A DNA stretch of 8,442 nucleotides from an uncultured Shinella sp. (GTDB taxonomy: Bacteria; Pseudomonadota; Alphaproteobacteria; Rhizobiales; Rhizobiaceae): the NCBI GenBank assembly GCA_946481465.1, contig CAMLOC010000116.1, positions 1 to 8,442 of the forward strand, in the 5' to 3' direction. Positions 1-7,308 of the stretch are shown piece after piece. Position 1 is the first letter of the stretch. The number at the start of each line of letters is the position of its first letter. Below the pieces are notes generated by a model that had not been told where the DNA came from, did not search any database, and was given only the letters and a program-made list of their open reading frames with translations. Both the position numbers and the translations under genes were made by a program.

Positions 1-90
1 GGGGGGGGGGGCGCCCCCCCAACCTTGCGCCGTGGGCGGCCGCGCCCCCGGCGGGGGGGGGGGGGGGTGGGGGGGGGGCCCCCCCCCCCA
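1..90. repeat. G/C homopolymer low-complexity tract, probable contig-end artefact
   Basis: Visible runs are 11 G at 1-11, 7 C at 14-20, 15 G at 53-67, 10 G at 69-78 and 11 C at 79-89. The last G run passes directly into the last C run. Such composition is unlike the rest of the window, which is GC-rich but of normal complexity. Poly-G meeting poly-C is what results when dark-cycle poly-G read tails from opposite strands are assembled together. That explanation is inference. No gene is supported here. Confidence 0.7.
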
Positions 91-97
91 CCACACA

Positions 98-213
98 GGA
101 TGTGCCGGCGGCCATAACCAAACCCTATGGCGGCAGACGGTAGTTGTGTTGGCCAAGGCGCGCCTCCGTCTCCTACCCTTCGGGACACAACGGGTTCGAG
201 ACCCGCACCATCC
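98..213 (+). other. Possible structured 5' leader RNA of the hydantoinase operon
   Basis: By eye, four helices nest without conflict. P1 pairs GGATGTGC (98-105) with GCACCATCC (205-213), with C208 bulged. P2 pairs GCCATA (111-116) with TATGGC (126-131). P3 pairs GTTGTGT (143-149) with ACACAAC (185-191). P4 pairs GGGT (192-195) with ACCC (201-204) and resembles a tRNA T-arm with TTCGA. P3, P4 and P1 abut exactly. The P3 loop contains the palindromes TTGGCCAA (149-156) and AGGCGCGCCT (156-165). The structure ends just before the Shine-Dalgarno at 223-227, so a cis-regulatory leader is possible. I recognise no known riboswitch, and GC-rich DNA pairs easily by chance. Confidence 0.2.
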
Positions 214-222
214 GACCGCTCC

Positions 223-227
223 GAGGG
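223..227 (+). promoter_or_regulatory. Ribosome binding site deciding the hyuA start
   Basis: GAGGG lies 4 nt before the ATG at 232. It supports that codon over the upstream in-frame ATG at 127. Starting at 127 would add 35 residues of low-complexity sequence before the family's conserved DTGGTFTD motif. Confidence 0.6.
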
Positions 228-231
228 AAAC

Positions 232-2295
232 ATGGCAAAACTGGCTTTCGACACTGGCGGGACCTTCACCGACTTCGCCCTTCTCGACGACAAGGGCGAG
301 CTGCATCTCCACAAGGTGCTGAGCACGCCGCACAATCCGGCCGAGGCCGTGGTGCAGGGCGTCACGGAACTGCTCGACCTTCATGGCGGGTCGATCGATA
401 TACCCGGCCTGCAGGTGCTCGGCGCGACCACGGTCGTCACCAATGCCGTGCTGGAGCGCAAGGGCGTGGAGACCGGCTTCGTCACCACCGCCGGTTTCCA
501 GGACATGCTGCGCATCCGCAACGAGGGGCGCTACGACCTTTACGACCTCAACATCAAGTATCCCGACCCGCTGGTCGCCCGCGCCAACTGCCACGGTGCG
601 GAAGAACGCATCGCCGCCGACGGCGCGGTGATGACCGCGCTTTCCGAAGAGAGCGTGCGCGAGATCGCCGGCCGGCTGCGCGAGAGGGGCATCCGCTCCG
701 TCGCCGTCTGCCTGCTGCATGCCTACAAGTACCCGCAGCACGAGAAGCGCGTCGCCGCGCTGCTGCGCGAGGAAGACCCGGATATCTTCGTCTCGCTCTC
801 CTCGGAGGTCTGCCCGGAGATGCGCGAGTTCGACCGCGCCTCCACCACCGTCGTCAACGCCTATACCCGTCCGCAGATGGCCGGCCATGTCGCCCATCTC
901 CAGCGCGAATTCGCCGGGAAGGGCATCGACCGGCAGGTGCTGTGGATGACCTCCTCCGGCGGCCTCGTGCCGAGCCGGCGCGCGGCGGAACTGCCGGTGC
1001 GGCTGATCGAATCCGGCCCGGCGGCCGGCGCGGTCGCGGCGGCGGAATTCGGGCGCATCGCCGGCGAAGACAGCGTACTCTCCTTCGACATGGGCGGCAC
1101 AACGGCAAAGCTCTGCCTCATCCCGAACGGCGAGCCGACGGTCGGCACCGACCTTGAGGTCGCGCATTATCATCGCTTCCGCAAGGGCTCGGGCTATCCG
1201 CTGAAGATCCAGTCGATCCAGATGATCGAGATCGGCGCGGGCGGCGGCTCGATCGCGGCGAAGAACCCGCTCGGCCTGCTCGATGTCGGCCCGCGTTCGG
1301 CGGGCGCGGCGCCGGGTCCGGCCGCCTACCAGCGCGGCGGCACGGAGCCGACCGTCACCGATGCCGATATCCTGCTCGGCTACATGGGCACCGGCTCCTT
1401 CGTCGGCGGCTCGTTCAAGGTGTCCAGGGAAGCCGCGCAGGCGGCGATGGCGAAGCTTGCGACGGCGCTCGACGTCTCCGTCGAGCGCTGCGCCTGGGGC
1501 ATCCACGACCTCGTCAACGAATCCATGAGCAAGGCGGCGGCGATGCATGCGACCGACCTCGGCGTCGATCCGCGCGCGCTGCCCATGGTCGCCTTCGGCG
1601 GCGCGGGGCCGGTGCATGCCTACGGCATCGCCCGCAAGCTCGGCATCAGGCGGGTGATCTGCCCGACGGGCGCGGGCGTCACCTCGGCCATCGGCCTCCT
1701 CATCGCGCCGGTCGCGGTCGATCTTTCCGTCAGCCACCCGATGGCGGTCGATAGCTGGGACATGGCGGCGATGAACGCCATCCTCGACGATCTCGCCGGC
1801 CAGGGTGCGGAGGTTGTCTCGGCGGCGGGCGTCGAGAAGGCGACGATCAGCAACCGCTATACCGTCGACATGCGCCATGTCGGGCAGGGGCACGAGATCA
1901 CCGTCGCCTTGCCGGACCGCGGCCTGCCGCTGGATGCGTTCCGCCGGCAGCTCCTCGACAATTTCTTCAAGCTCTATCGCGAGCTGTTCGGCCGCACCGT
2001 CGCCGCGCCCGTCGAGGCGATCACCTGGCGGCTGCGCGCGAGCGGCGAGAAGGACCAGGTGACGCGGCCGCACCGCACCGAGGTGGCGGATGCGAGGAAG
2101 GGCAGCAGGCCGGTCTATTTCCCGGAAATCGGGGCCTATACGGAAACGGCCGTCTACGACCATTACAAGCTGCCGGTCGGCGAAGCGGTCAAGGGACCGG
2201 CCATCGTCGAGCAGCGTGAATCGACCGCGGTCGTCGGCCCGGCCGGCACCTTCCACGTCGATGCCAGCGGCAACCTCGTGATCAATATCGAATAA
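232..2295 (+). CDS. hyuA: Hydantoinase/oxoprolinase family protein, A subunit
   Basis: This 687-residue protein is the ATP-binding subunit of a cytoplasmic two-subunit cyclic amidohydrolase of the N-methylhydantoinase / 5-oxoprolinase / caprolactamase class. Known members couple ATP hydrolysis to opening of a cyclic amide, probably through a phosphorylated intermediate. Visible motifs are the N-terminal actin-like phosphate loop DTGGTFTD (7-14), IGAGGGSIA (334-342), the second phosphate loop SFDMGGTTAK (284-293), AFGGAGPVHA (454-463) and the C-terminal MRHVGQGHEI (547-556). The length is normal for a stand-alone A subunit, so it is complete and not an A-B fusion. The ATG at 232 was chosen from its Shine-Dalgarno and the motif position. 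The B subunit follows after 11 nt. The family call is firm. The substrate is unknown, because this family also includes acetone and acetophenone carboxylase subunits. Confidence 0.93.
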   Translation: MAKLAFDTGGTFTDFALLDDKGELHLHKVLSTPHNPAEAVVQGVTELLDLHGGSIDIPGLQVLGATTVVTNAVLERKGVETGFVTTAGFQDMLRIRNEGRYDLYDLNIKYPDPLVARANCHGAEERIAADGAVMTALSEESVREIAGRLRERGIRSVAVCLLHAYKYPQHEKRVAALLREEDPDIFVSLSSEVCPEMREFDRASTTVVNAYTRPQMAGHVAHLQREFAGKGIDRQVLWMTSSGGLVPSRRAAELPVRLIESGPAAGAVAAAEFGRIAGEDSVLSFDMGGTTAKLCLIPNGEPTVGTDLEVAHYHRFRKGSGYPLKIQSIQMIEIGAGGGSIAAKNPLGLLDVGPRSAGAAPGPAAYQRGGTEPTVTDADILLGYMGTGSFVGGSFKVSREAAQAAMAKLATALDVSVERCAWGIHDLVNESMSKAAAMHATDLGVDPRALPMVAFGGAGPVHAYGIARKLGIRRVICPTGAGVTSAIGLLIAPVAVDLSVSHPMAVDSWDMAAMNAILDDLAGQGAEVVSAAGVEKATISNRYTVDMRHVGQGHEITVALPDRGLPLDAFRRQLLDNFFKLYRELFGRTVAAPVEAITWRLRASGEKDQVTRPHRTEVADARKGSRPVYFPEIGAYTETAVYDHYKLPVGEAVKGPAIVEQRESTAVVGPAGTFHVDASGNLVINIE

Positions 2296-2306
2296 GGGGA
2301 CGGCAG

Positions 2307-3983
2307 ATGACCAGGACCGCTACCGATTTCAACGATCCGATCAACCTCCAGGTGATGTGGAACCGCCTGATCTTCATCGCCGACCAGGCCGATACCGTGC
2401 TCGGCAAGACGGCCTTCTCGCCCATCGTGCGCGAGAACCACGACTATGTGACGGTGTTGATGGACAGCAAGGGCCGGGCGCTCGCCCAGTGCACCTGGTC
2501 CATCCCCGTCTTCATCACCTCGCTGCCCGTCGCCGCGCAGAAATATTTCCTGCCGAAATTCCCGGTCGAGACCTTGCAGGAAGGCGACGTGCTCGCCACC
2601 AACGATCCGGAGATCGGCACGGGGCACCTGCCGGACGTGACGATGATCACGCCAATCTTCAAGAACGGCAAGGTCGTCGCCTATGCCGGCTCCATCGCGC
2701 ATCTGCCCGATATCGGCGGCGCGCCGCTGCATTCGGAGGCGAGCGACATCTTTGAAGAGGGCATCCGCTTCCCCATCGTCAAGCTCCTGAAGGCCGGCGT
2801 GCCGAACGAGGACGTCTTCGACATCATCGCCGCCTCCGTGCGTCTGCCCACGGAGGTGAAGGGCGACCTCGAATCGATGATCGCGGCCAACAATGTCATG
2901 GGCCGGGAACTGGTGAAGTTCCTCGACGAATACGGGCTCGACGACATCGACGGGCTTGCCGAGGCGATCCATTCGCGCTCCGAGGCGCAGACGCGCAAGG
3001 CGATCCGCGAGTGGCCGAACGGCACCTATTCGGCCGAAGTGCTGCTCGACGGCTACGATACGGACGTAAAACTCTGCGCCGCCGTCATCGTGAAGGACGA
3101 TTCGATCCATGTCGATTATGCCGGCACGTCGGACCAGGTGCTGCATTCGATCAATTGCCGCACGAACTACCGCTATGCCCATTCGGTCTATGCGCTGAAA
3201 TGCCTGCTCGACCCGGAGACGCCGAACAACGAGGGCTGCATCGTGCCGATCACCGATGAGGCGCCGCTCGGCTCGATCCTCAATCCGCAGCAATGGACGG
3301 CGGGCAATTCGCGCAACCTGATCGGCCATGTCATCCCCTCGCTGATCTTCAAGGCGCTGGAGAAGGTCGTGCCGGAAAAGGTGATGGGCGACAGCGGCGG
3401 CGCGCCGATCTGGGCGGCCAATTGCGTCGGCCAGCGTGACGACGGCTCGCAATACGGTTCCGTGCAGAATTTCCACGGCGGGCAGGGCGCACGGGCGGAA
3501 TTCGACGGGCTCGACACGCTGAGCTTCCCGTCGAACTGCAAGGTGACGGCGATAGAAATGTTCGAGATCGCGGTGCCGGTGCTGACCGAGCGCAAGGAGC
3601 TGATCGCCGATTCGGGCGGGGCCGGAAAACATCGCGGCGGGCTCGGCCAGCGTGTCGTGCTGCGCAATCTTTCCCGCAACCCGATGAGCATCTACCTCGC
3701 CTCCGAGCGCGTGCGCCATCCCTGCTTCGGCGTGGTGGAGGGCGAGAGCGGCACGCCGGGTAAGGTGATGAAGGACGGCAGGCCGCAATTCCCGAAAGGT
3801 AAGGTGGTGCTGAAGACCCACGAGCGGCTGGAGGTGGAGACGCCCGGCGGCGGCGGCTGGGGCCGGGCGGCCGAGCGCAGCGCCGACCTCGTCGCGCAGG
3901 ATCTCGCCGACCGGCTGATCACGCCGGAGGCGGCAAGCGCGCGCTACGGCTATAAGGGTCTGGCGGCCGCAGCGGCGGAGTAG
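2307..3983 (+). CDS. hyuB: Hydantoinase/oxoprolinase family protein, B subunit
   Basis: This 558-residue protein is the partner of the preceding A subunit. In this family the B subunit shapes the amide-ring hydrolysis site while A supplies ATP chemistry. Family motifs seen are FSPIVREN (37-44), NDPEIGTGHLPDVT (99-112), AHLPDIGG (131-138), GDSGGAPIW (361-369) and the glycine-rich end TPGGGGWG (512-519). Residues H107, D110, H132 and D135 in the two HLPD-type motifs are candidate metal or catalytic residues by analogy. The length is typical. The Shine-Dalgarno AAGGGGA (2294-2300) overlaps the stop codon of the A gene, giving 11 nt spacing and probable translational coupling. Only the first and last residues of the motifs vary from common forms, so the protein looks functional. 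A long stop-free frame lies antisense to it but is a composition shadow. Confidence 0.93.
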   Translation: MTRTATDFNDPINLQVMWNRLIFIADQADTVLGKTAFSPIVRENHDYVTVLMDSKGRALAQCTWSIPVFITSLPVAAQKYFLPKFPVETLQEGDVLATNDPEIGTGHLPDVTMITPIFKNGKVVAYAGSIAHLPDIGGAPLHSEASDIFEEGIRFPIVKLLKAGVPNEDVFDIIAASVRLPTEVKGDLESMIAANNVMGRELVKFLDEYGLDDIDGLAEAIHSRSEAQTRKAIREWPNGTYSAEVLLDGYDTDVKLCAAVIVKDDSIHVDYAGTSDQVLHSINCRTNYRYAHSVYALKCLLDPETPNNEGCIVPITDEAPLGSILNPQQWTAGNSRNLIGHVIPSLIFKALEKVVPEKVMGDSGGAPIWAANCVGQRDDGSQYGSVQNFHGGQGARAEFDGLDTLSFPSNCKVTAIEMFEIAVPVLTERKELIADSGGAGKHRGGLGQRVVLRNLSRNPMSIYLASERVRHPCFGVVEGESGTPGKVMKDGRPQFPKGKVVLKTHERLEVETPGGGGWGRAAERSADLVAQDLADRLITPEAASARYGYKGLAAAAAE

Positions 3984-3992
3984 GAGGAAGCG

Positions 3993-4805
3993 ATGGCACT
4001 GCTCGAGGGAAAGATTGCGCTCGTCACCGGCGCGGGAACGGGGATCGGCAAGGAGGCGGCCCTGCTGCTGGCCGGCGAGGGCGCCCATGTGGTGCTGACT
4101 GGCCGGCGCGCTGGGCCGCTGGAAGAGGTGGCGGCCGAGATCGCCGCGCGCGGCGGCAAGGCGGCGGTGCGCCCGCTCGACATTGCCTCGCGGGAGGAGA
4201 TCGTCTCCGCCGTCGAATGGGTGCGCGAGACGCTCGGGCCGGTCGATATCCTCGTCAACAATGCCGGCAGCGCCAGCAAGGTGCTGAACGCCCGCTTCCT
4301 CAGCGAGGAAGAGTGGAATGCGACGGTCAATGTCAACCTGACCGCCGTCTTCAACCTCACCCAGGCCGTGCTGGAGGACATGATCGCCCGGGGCGGGGGA
4401 ACGGTCATCACCGTCTCCTCGCTCGCCGTGATCAATCCGAACCTGCTGGGCGGAGCGGCCTATGGCGCGGCGAAGGCGGGCGTGAAGAACTTCATGACCT
4501 TCCTGCACAATACCTGTCGCAACCAGGGCATCCGCGCGACGACGATCCTGCCCGGCGAGACCGACACGCCGATCATGAACAACCGCGCCCGCCCGCCGCT
4601 CGACAGCGAGCGCGCGGTGATGCTGGACCCGCACGACGTCGCCCGCGCCATCCTGCTCTGCGCCAGCCTCCAAAAGGGCGCGACGATCCCCGAACTGCAC
4701 ATCTGCCCGACATTCATGCGCGACACCGCCGCCGATATCGAGACGGCGCGCTGGGTGGGCGCCCCTGCCGACACGCCGGACCTTCCGAAGGAGAAACGCC
4801 GATGA
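3993..4805 (+). CDS. Classical SDR family NAD(P)-dependent oxidoreductase
   Basis: This 270-residue cytoplasmic short-chain dehydrogenase has a Rossmann fold. It shows the cofactor loop TGAGTGIG (12-19), NNAG (89-92), the structural/catalytic Asn in NVNL (N115), Ser142/143 after strand 5, and the catalytic pair Y157/K161 in YGAAK. Arg38-Arg39 at the end of strand 2, in TGRR, favours NADP(H), though this is only a hint. The Ser-to-Tyr spacing is 14 for S143, against the common 13. The Shine-Dalgarno AGGAGG (3982-3987) lies 5 nt before the ATG and overlaps the stop of the preceding gene. It is the third operon gene, 9 nt after the B subunit and overlapping the aldolase by 4 nt. It probably oxidises or reduces a hydroxy/keto intermediate of the same pathway. 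The substrate cannot be deduced. Confidence 0.92.
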   Translation: MALLEGKIALVTGAGTGIGKEAALLLAGEGAHVVLTGRRAGPLEEVAAEIAARGGKAAVRPLDIASREEIVSAVEWVRETLGPVDILVNNAGSASKVLNARFLSEEEWNATVNVNLTAVFNLTQAVLEDMIARGGGTVITVSSLAVINPNLLGGAAYGAAKAGVKNFMTFLHNTCRNQGIRATTILPGETDTPIMNNRARPPLDSERAVMLDPHDVARAILLCASLQKGATIPELHICPTFMRDTAADIETARWVGAPADTPDLPKEKRR

Positions 4806-5506
4806 ACGGAGCGAAACTGCGCGCGCGGCTCGCCGCCGGAGAGGCCGTCACAATGGTTACTCCCCACCACGCCTCCTCGGGCCTTGCCGCCCGGCTGGTG
4901 GAGTTGGGGGCGGACAGCGTCTTCGTCGATTGCGAGCACGGCACCTGGAGTTTTGAGGACGTGCGCATGACGGCGCAGATCGTGCGCGCCGTCGGCGGCG
5001 CGGCCATCGTGCGCCCGCAGTCGCATGAGCGTCCGCTGATCATCCGCTACCTCAATGCGGGGGCGGACGGCATCATGGTGCCGATGGTCGGCACGGCGGC
5101 GGAGGCCCGCGCCATCGTGGAGGCGGTGCGCTACGCGCTGCCGGCCGACCACGAGAAGCGCCTCGTCGTCGCGATGATCGAGACGGTGGACGCCATCGAG
5201 GGACTGGAAGCCATGCTCGCCGTCGAGGGCATCGACGTCTTCTTCATCGGTCCAGGCGACCTTTCGCAGGACATGGGTTTTCCGCCCGCCCCGCCCTTCG
5301 GCGAGCCGCGCCCGGCCGTCGTGATGGATAAGGTCGCCGAGGCGGTCGAGAAGATCCGCGCCGCCGGCAGGGTCGCCGGCACGCTCGCCACGCTCGACGA
5401 GATTCCCCATTGGCGCGGCAAGGGCGTGCAGTTCTTCTACGTCCATTGCGACCCGTTCCTGCGCCGCGGCCTTGCCGCGGTCAAGAGCGCCCTCGTCGCC
5501 GCCTGA
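4802..5506 (+). CDS. Short HpcH/HpaI family aldolase
   Basis: This 234-residue TIM-barrel class II aldolase of the HpcH/HpaI (2-oxo acid aldolase) family reversibly cleaves hydroxy-oxo acids, commonly to pyruvate plus an aldehyde, using a divalent metal. Key residues align with E. coli HpaI (His45, Arg70, Glu149, Asp175 from memory) as H46 in CEHG, R71 in VRPQ, E127 in MIET and D153 in GPGDLSQDMG. The E-to-D spacing of 26 is conserved exactly. The protein is shorter than the usual 250-265 residues. The segment between R71 and E127 is about 23 residues shorter and lacks the usual RYPP-G-RG stretch. Its ATG overlaps the SDR stop (ATGA), with AAGGAG at 4788-4793, 8 nt upstream. It closes the operon. 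The family is secure and the reaction is inferred. Confidence 0.9.
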   Translation: MNGAKLRARLAAGEAVTMVTPHHASSGLAARLVELGADSVFVDCEHGTWSFEDVRMTAQIVRAVGGAAIVRPQSHERPLIIRYLNAGADGIMVPMVGTAAEARAIVEAVRYALPADHEKRLVVAMIETVDAIEGLEAMLAVEGIDVFFIGPGDLSQDMGFPPAPPFGEPRPAVVMDKVAEAVEKIRAAGRVAGTLATLDEIPHWRGKGVQFFYVHCDPFLRRGLAAVKSALVAA

Positions 5507-5518
5507 TCCGGAAACGCT

Positions 5519-7102
5519 CTATCGCTCCGGCAGCCCGGCCAGGCGCAGGGCGTCGGAGAACCGCGCGAAATCTTCCGGCCGGTGAATGGGCATCCAGTCC
5601 CTGAGATCGGAGAGGGTCAGCGACGGATCGAGCGTGCGCAGGCGTTCCATCGTCTTTGCGGCCTCCTGCGCATGGCCGGCGAGCGCATGGCTCGCCGCCT
5701 TCAGGGCGACGGCGACGAGCAGGCTCGGCAGGTCGATGAGGGCCTTTTCCGTCCAGGCGAGGGCGCTATCGTAGCGCCCGGCGAAGAAGTCCGCGAGCGC
5801 CATTCCGGCCTGCATCCGGAACATTTCCGGATCGAGCGGGCTCAGGCGGACGGCATGGGTGAGGTTTTCGGTGCCGCTGTCGAGCTCGCCGCGGAAGACC
5901 CGCAGGACGCCGCCCAGGAACCAGGCGAGGGCGAAGTTGGGGTTGAGCAGCCGCGCCCGGTCGATGAGGGCGATGCCGCCGTCGAGGTCGCCGGCAAGGT
6001 GGCCGAGCGCATGGCCGCCCCGGGTCAGCGCCACGGCATCGTCGCGGCCGCGCTCCACCGCCAGCCGCGCCAGCCGCGTCCCCTCGGCGATCTCCTTGTC
6101 CCGCTCATCCATCCAGCCGTTGAGCTTGCGCCAGAAATAGCACCAGGCCGCCCCGCCATAGGCCGAGGAGAAATCCGGGTCGAGCTCGATCGCCTTGTAG
6201 AACAGCGGCAGGGCCGCATCGATGGCGTCGCGCGTTCCCCTGTGCAGGTTGGCCATGCCGCGCAGATAATAGTCGTAGGCGTCGAGGCTTTCGGTCGGCT
6301 TGCGCTTGGCGCGCTCGATCTCGGCCCGCTCCAGCTGCGGCGCGATGGCGCCCACGACGCTTTCGGCGACCCGGTCCTGCAGCGAGAAGAGGTCGTCGAA
6401 CGTGCCTTCGAAACGCTCCGCCCACAGATGCGTGCCCGTGATCGCATCGATGAGCTGCCCGGTGATGCGCACCTTGTTCGCCGCCCGGCGCACACTGCCT
6501 TCCAGCACATAGCGCACGCCGAGCTCCCGGCCCACATCCTGCACCTCCACCGCGCGGTCCCTGTAAGTGAAGCTGGAATTGCGGGCGATGACGAACAGCC
6601 AGCGCACGCGCGACAGGGCGAGGATGATGTCCTCCACCACGCCGTCCGTGAAATATTGCTGCTCCGGGTCGCCGCTGAGGTTCTGGAAGGGCAGGACGGT
6701 GATGGAGGGCCGGTCGGGAAGGGCGAGGGCGGGCACCGGCCGGGGCTCGCCGTGCGCCTCGCCGGCCGGTGCCTCGGGCGCTCCTTCCGCCTCGTCGAGG
6801 CTGACCTCGCCGATGAAGCGGAACCCCTTGCGCGCTACGGTGCGCACCAGGCGCTGCGCCTCGCCGCTGTCGCCGATCGCCTTGCGGACGGCGTTGATAT
6901 GGCTGGTGATCGTCGATTCCGAGACAATCCGCCCGGCCCACACCGCCTGCAGCAATTCGTCCTTGCCGGTCACCCGGTCGCGGTTCGCAACGAGATGGAG
7001 CAGGAGGTCGAAGACCTTCGGGCCGATCGCCACGGTCTGTCCGCGGGCGGTCAGCTCCCGGCGCCCGGGGTCGAGCACATAATCTCCAAAGATGAACCGC
7101 AC
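5519..7102 (-). CDS. Winged-helix (OmpR/CadC-type) regulator with TolB-like and TPR regions
   Basis: This is a 527-residue cytoplasmic transcriptional regulator. Residues 2-100 are an OmpR-type winged helix containing FGDYVLD near the start and the recognition region SESTITSHINAVRKAIGD (61-78). An acidic/proline linker (101-130) leads to a TolB-like domain (about 132-255) with LPFQNLSGD and LEGSVRR (200-206). Helical TPR-like repeats follow from about 276 to near the C-terminus. I see no membrane segment and no cyclase catalytic domain, unlike CadC and some cyclase-fused relatives. The chosen start is GTG at 7102, where this family normally begins, with GGGGGA 7 nt upstream. Alternatives are ATG at 7135 and TTG at 7198, which add 11 and 32 basic, low-complexity residues. 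It is divergent from the SDR at 7309 and converges on the aldolase with 12 nt between stops. The ligand is unknown. Confidence 0.87.
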   Translation of the reverse strand: MRFIFGDYVLDPGRRELTARGQTVAIGPKVFDLLLHLVANRDRVTGKDELLQAVWAGRIVSESTITSHINAVRKAIGDSGEAQRLVRTVARKGFRFIGEVSLDEAEGAPEAPAGEAHGEPRPVPALALPDRPSITVLPFQNLSGDPEQQYFTDGVVEDIILALSRVRWLFVIARNSSFTYRDRAVEVQDVGRELGVRYVLEGSVRRAANKVRITGQLIDAITGTHLWAERFEGTFDDLFSLQDRVAESVVGAIAPQLERAEIERAKRKPTESLDAYDYYLRGMANLHRGTRDAIDAALPLFYKAIELDPDFSSAYGGAAWCYFWRKLNGWMDERDKEIAEGTRLARLAVERGRDDAVALTRGGHALGHLAGDLDGGIALIDRARLLNPNFALAWFLGGVLRVFRGELDSGTENLTHAVRLSPLDPEMFRMQAGMALADFFAGRYDSALAWTEKALIDLPSLLVAVALKAASHALAGHAQEAAKTMERLRTLDPSLTLSDLRDWMPIHRPEDFARFSDALRLAGLPER

Positions 7103-7206
7103 GTCGCCGTCCCCCAGCCGCGCGCGCGCCCGCATCACCGGCCGCCCGCAAATCCTTCCGCGCCTTGATACCCGCAACGGGCTTGGACGGAAAGCCAACC
7201 TTTCGG

Positions 7207-7233
7207 CAAGGGTAATTCAAGGGGGTGCCAAGG
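7207..7233. promoter_or_regulatory. Tandem CAAGG repeats at 11 bp period, candidate wHTH operator
   Basis: CAAGG occurs exactly at 7207-7211, 7218-7222 and 7229-7233, each 11 bp from the last. A weaker CAACC fits the same register at 7196. OmpR/PhoB-type winged helices bind head-to-tail direct repeats spaced by about one helical turn, and the divergent regulator at 5519-7102 has such a domain. The array sits 105 nt from that start and 76 nt before the SDR start. Binding by that regulator is inference. Confidence 0.45.
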
Positions 7234-7234
7234 A

Positions 7235-7245
7235 CTTCCCGGAAG
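7235..7245. repeat. Short dyad CTTCC-C-GGAAG in the divergent intergenic region
   Basis: Perfect 5 bp inverted arms with a 1 bp centre begin one base after the last CAAGG repeat. It could be a second protein-binding site or chance. A second dyad, GAAAG-N5-CTTTC, lies at 7190-7204. Confidence 0.2.
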
Positions 7246-7308
7246 CGGCGCGGCATTCTGGCTTCACATCGACGGCAATGGTTGCGGTCGGGAAAGTGGA
7301 GAAAAGCC

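Noticed and set aside
125..218. A tRNA gene ending in the TTCGA hairpin at 191-205
   Set aside because: The T-arm resembles a tRNA, but pair 49-65 would be A-C, no anticodon stem of the right form pairs, the best acceptor match makes it about 116 nt long, and no CCA follows.
127..231. In-frame N-terminal extension of hyuA from ATG 127
   Set aside because: The added 35 residues are unlike the family, no Shine-Dalgarno precedes 127, and ATG 232 has one right before the conserved start.
2163..4700. 845-codon stop-free frame on the - strand across hyuB and the SDR
   Set aside because: It lies wholly antisense to well-supported genes and its translation shows no recognisable domain. Long antisense frames are expected in GC-rich genes.
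5507..5530. Bidirectional terminator between the aldolase and regulator stops
   Set aside because: Only CCGGA/TCCGG arms of 5 bp with a 13 nt loop and no T-tract.
5582..7168. 528-codon + strand frame antisense to the winged-helix regulator
   Set aside because: Low-complexity translation without motifs, while the opposite strand encodes clear wHTH, TolB-like and TPR regions.
7103..7308. Sigma-70 promoters for the divergent pair
   Set aside because: No -35/-10 pair with acceptable spacing could be found by eye on either strand; TTGGAC at 7183 has no matching -10, and TAATTC at 7213 is 24 bp away.
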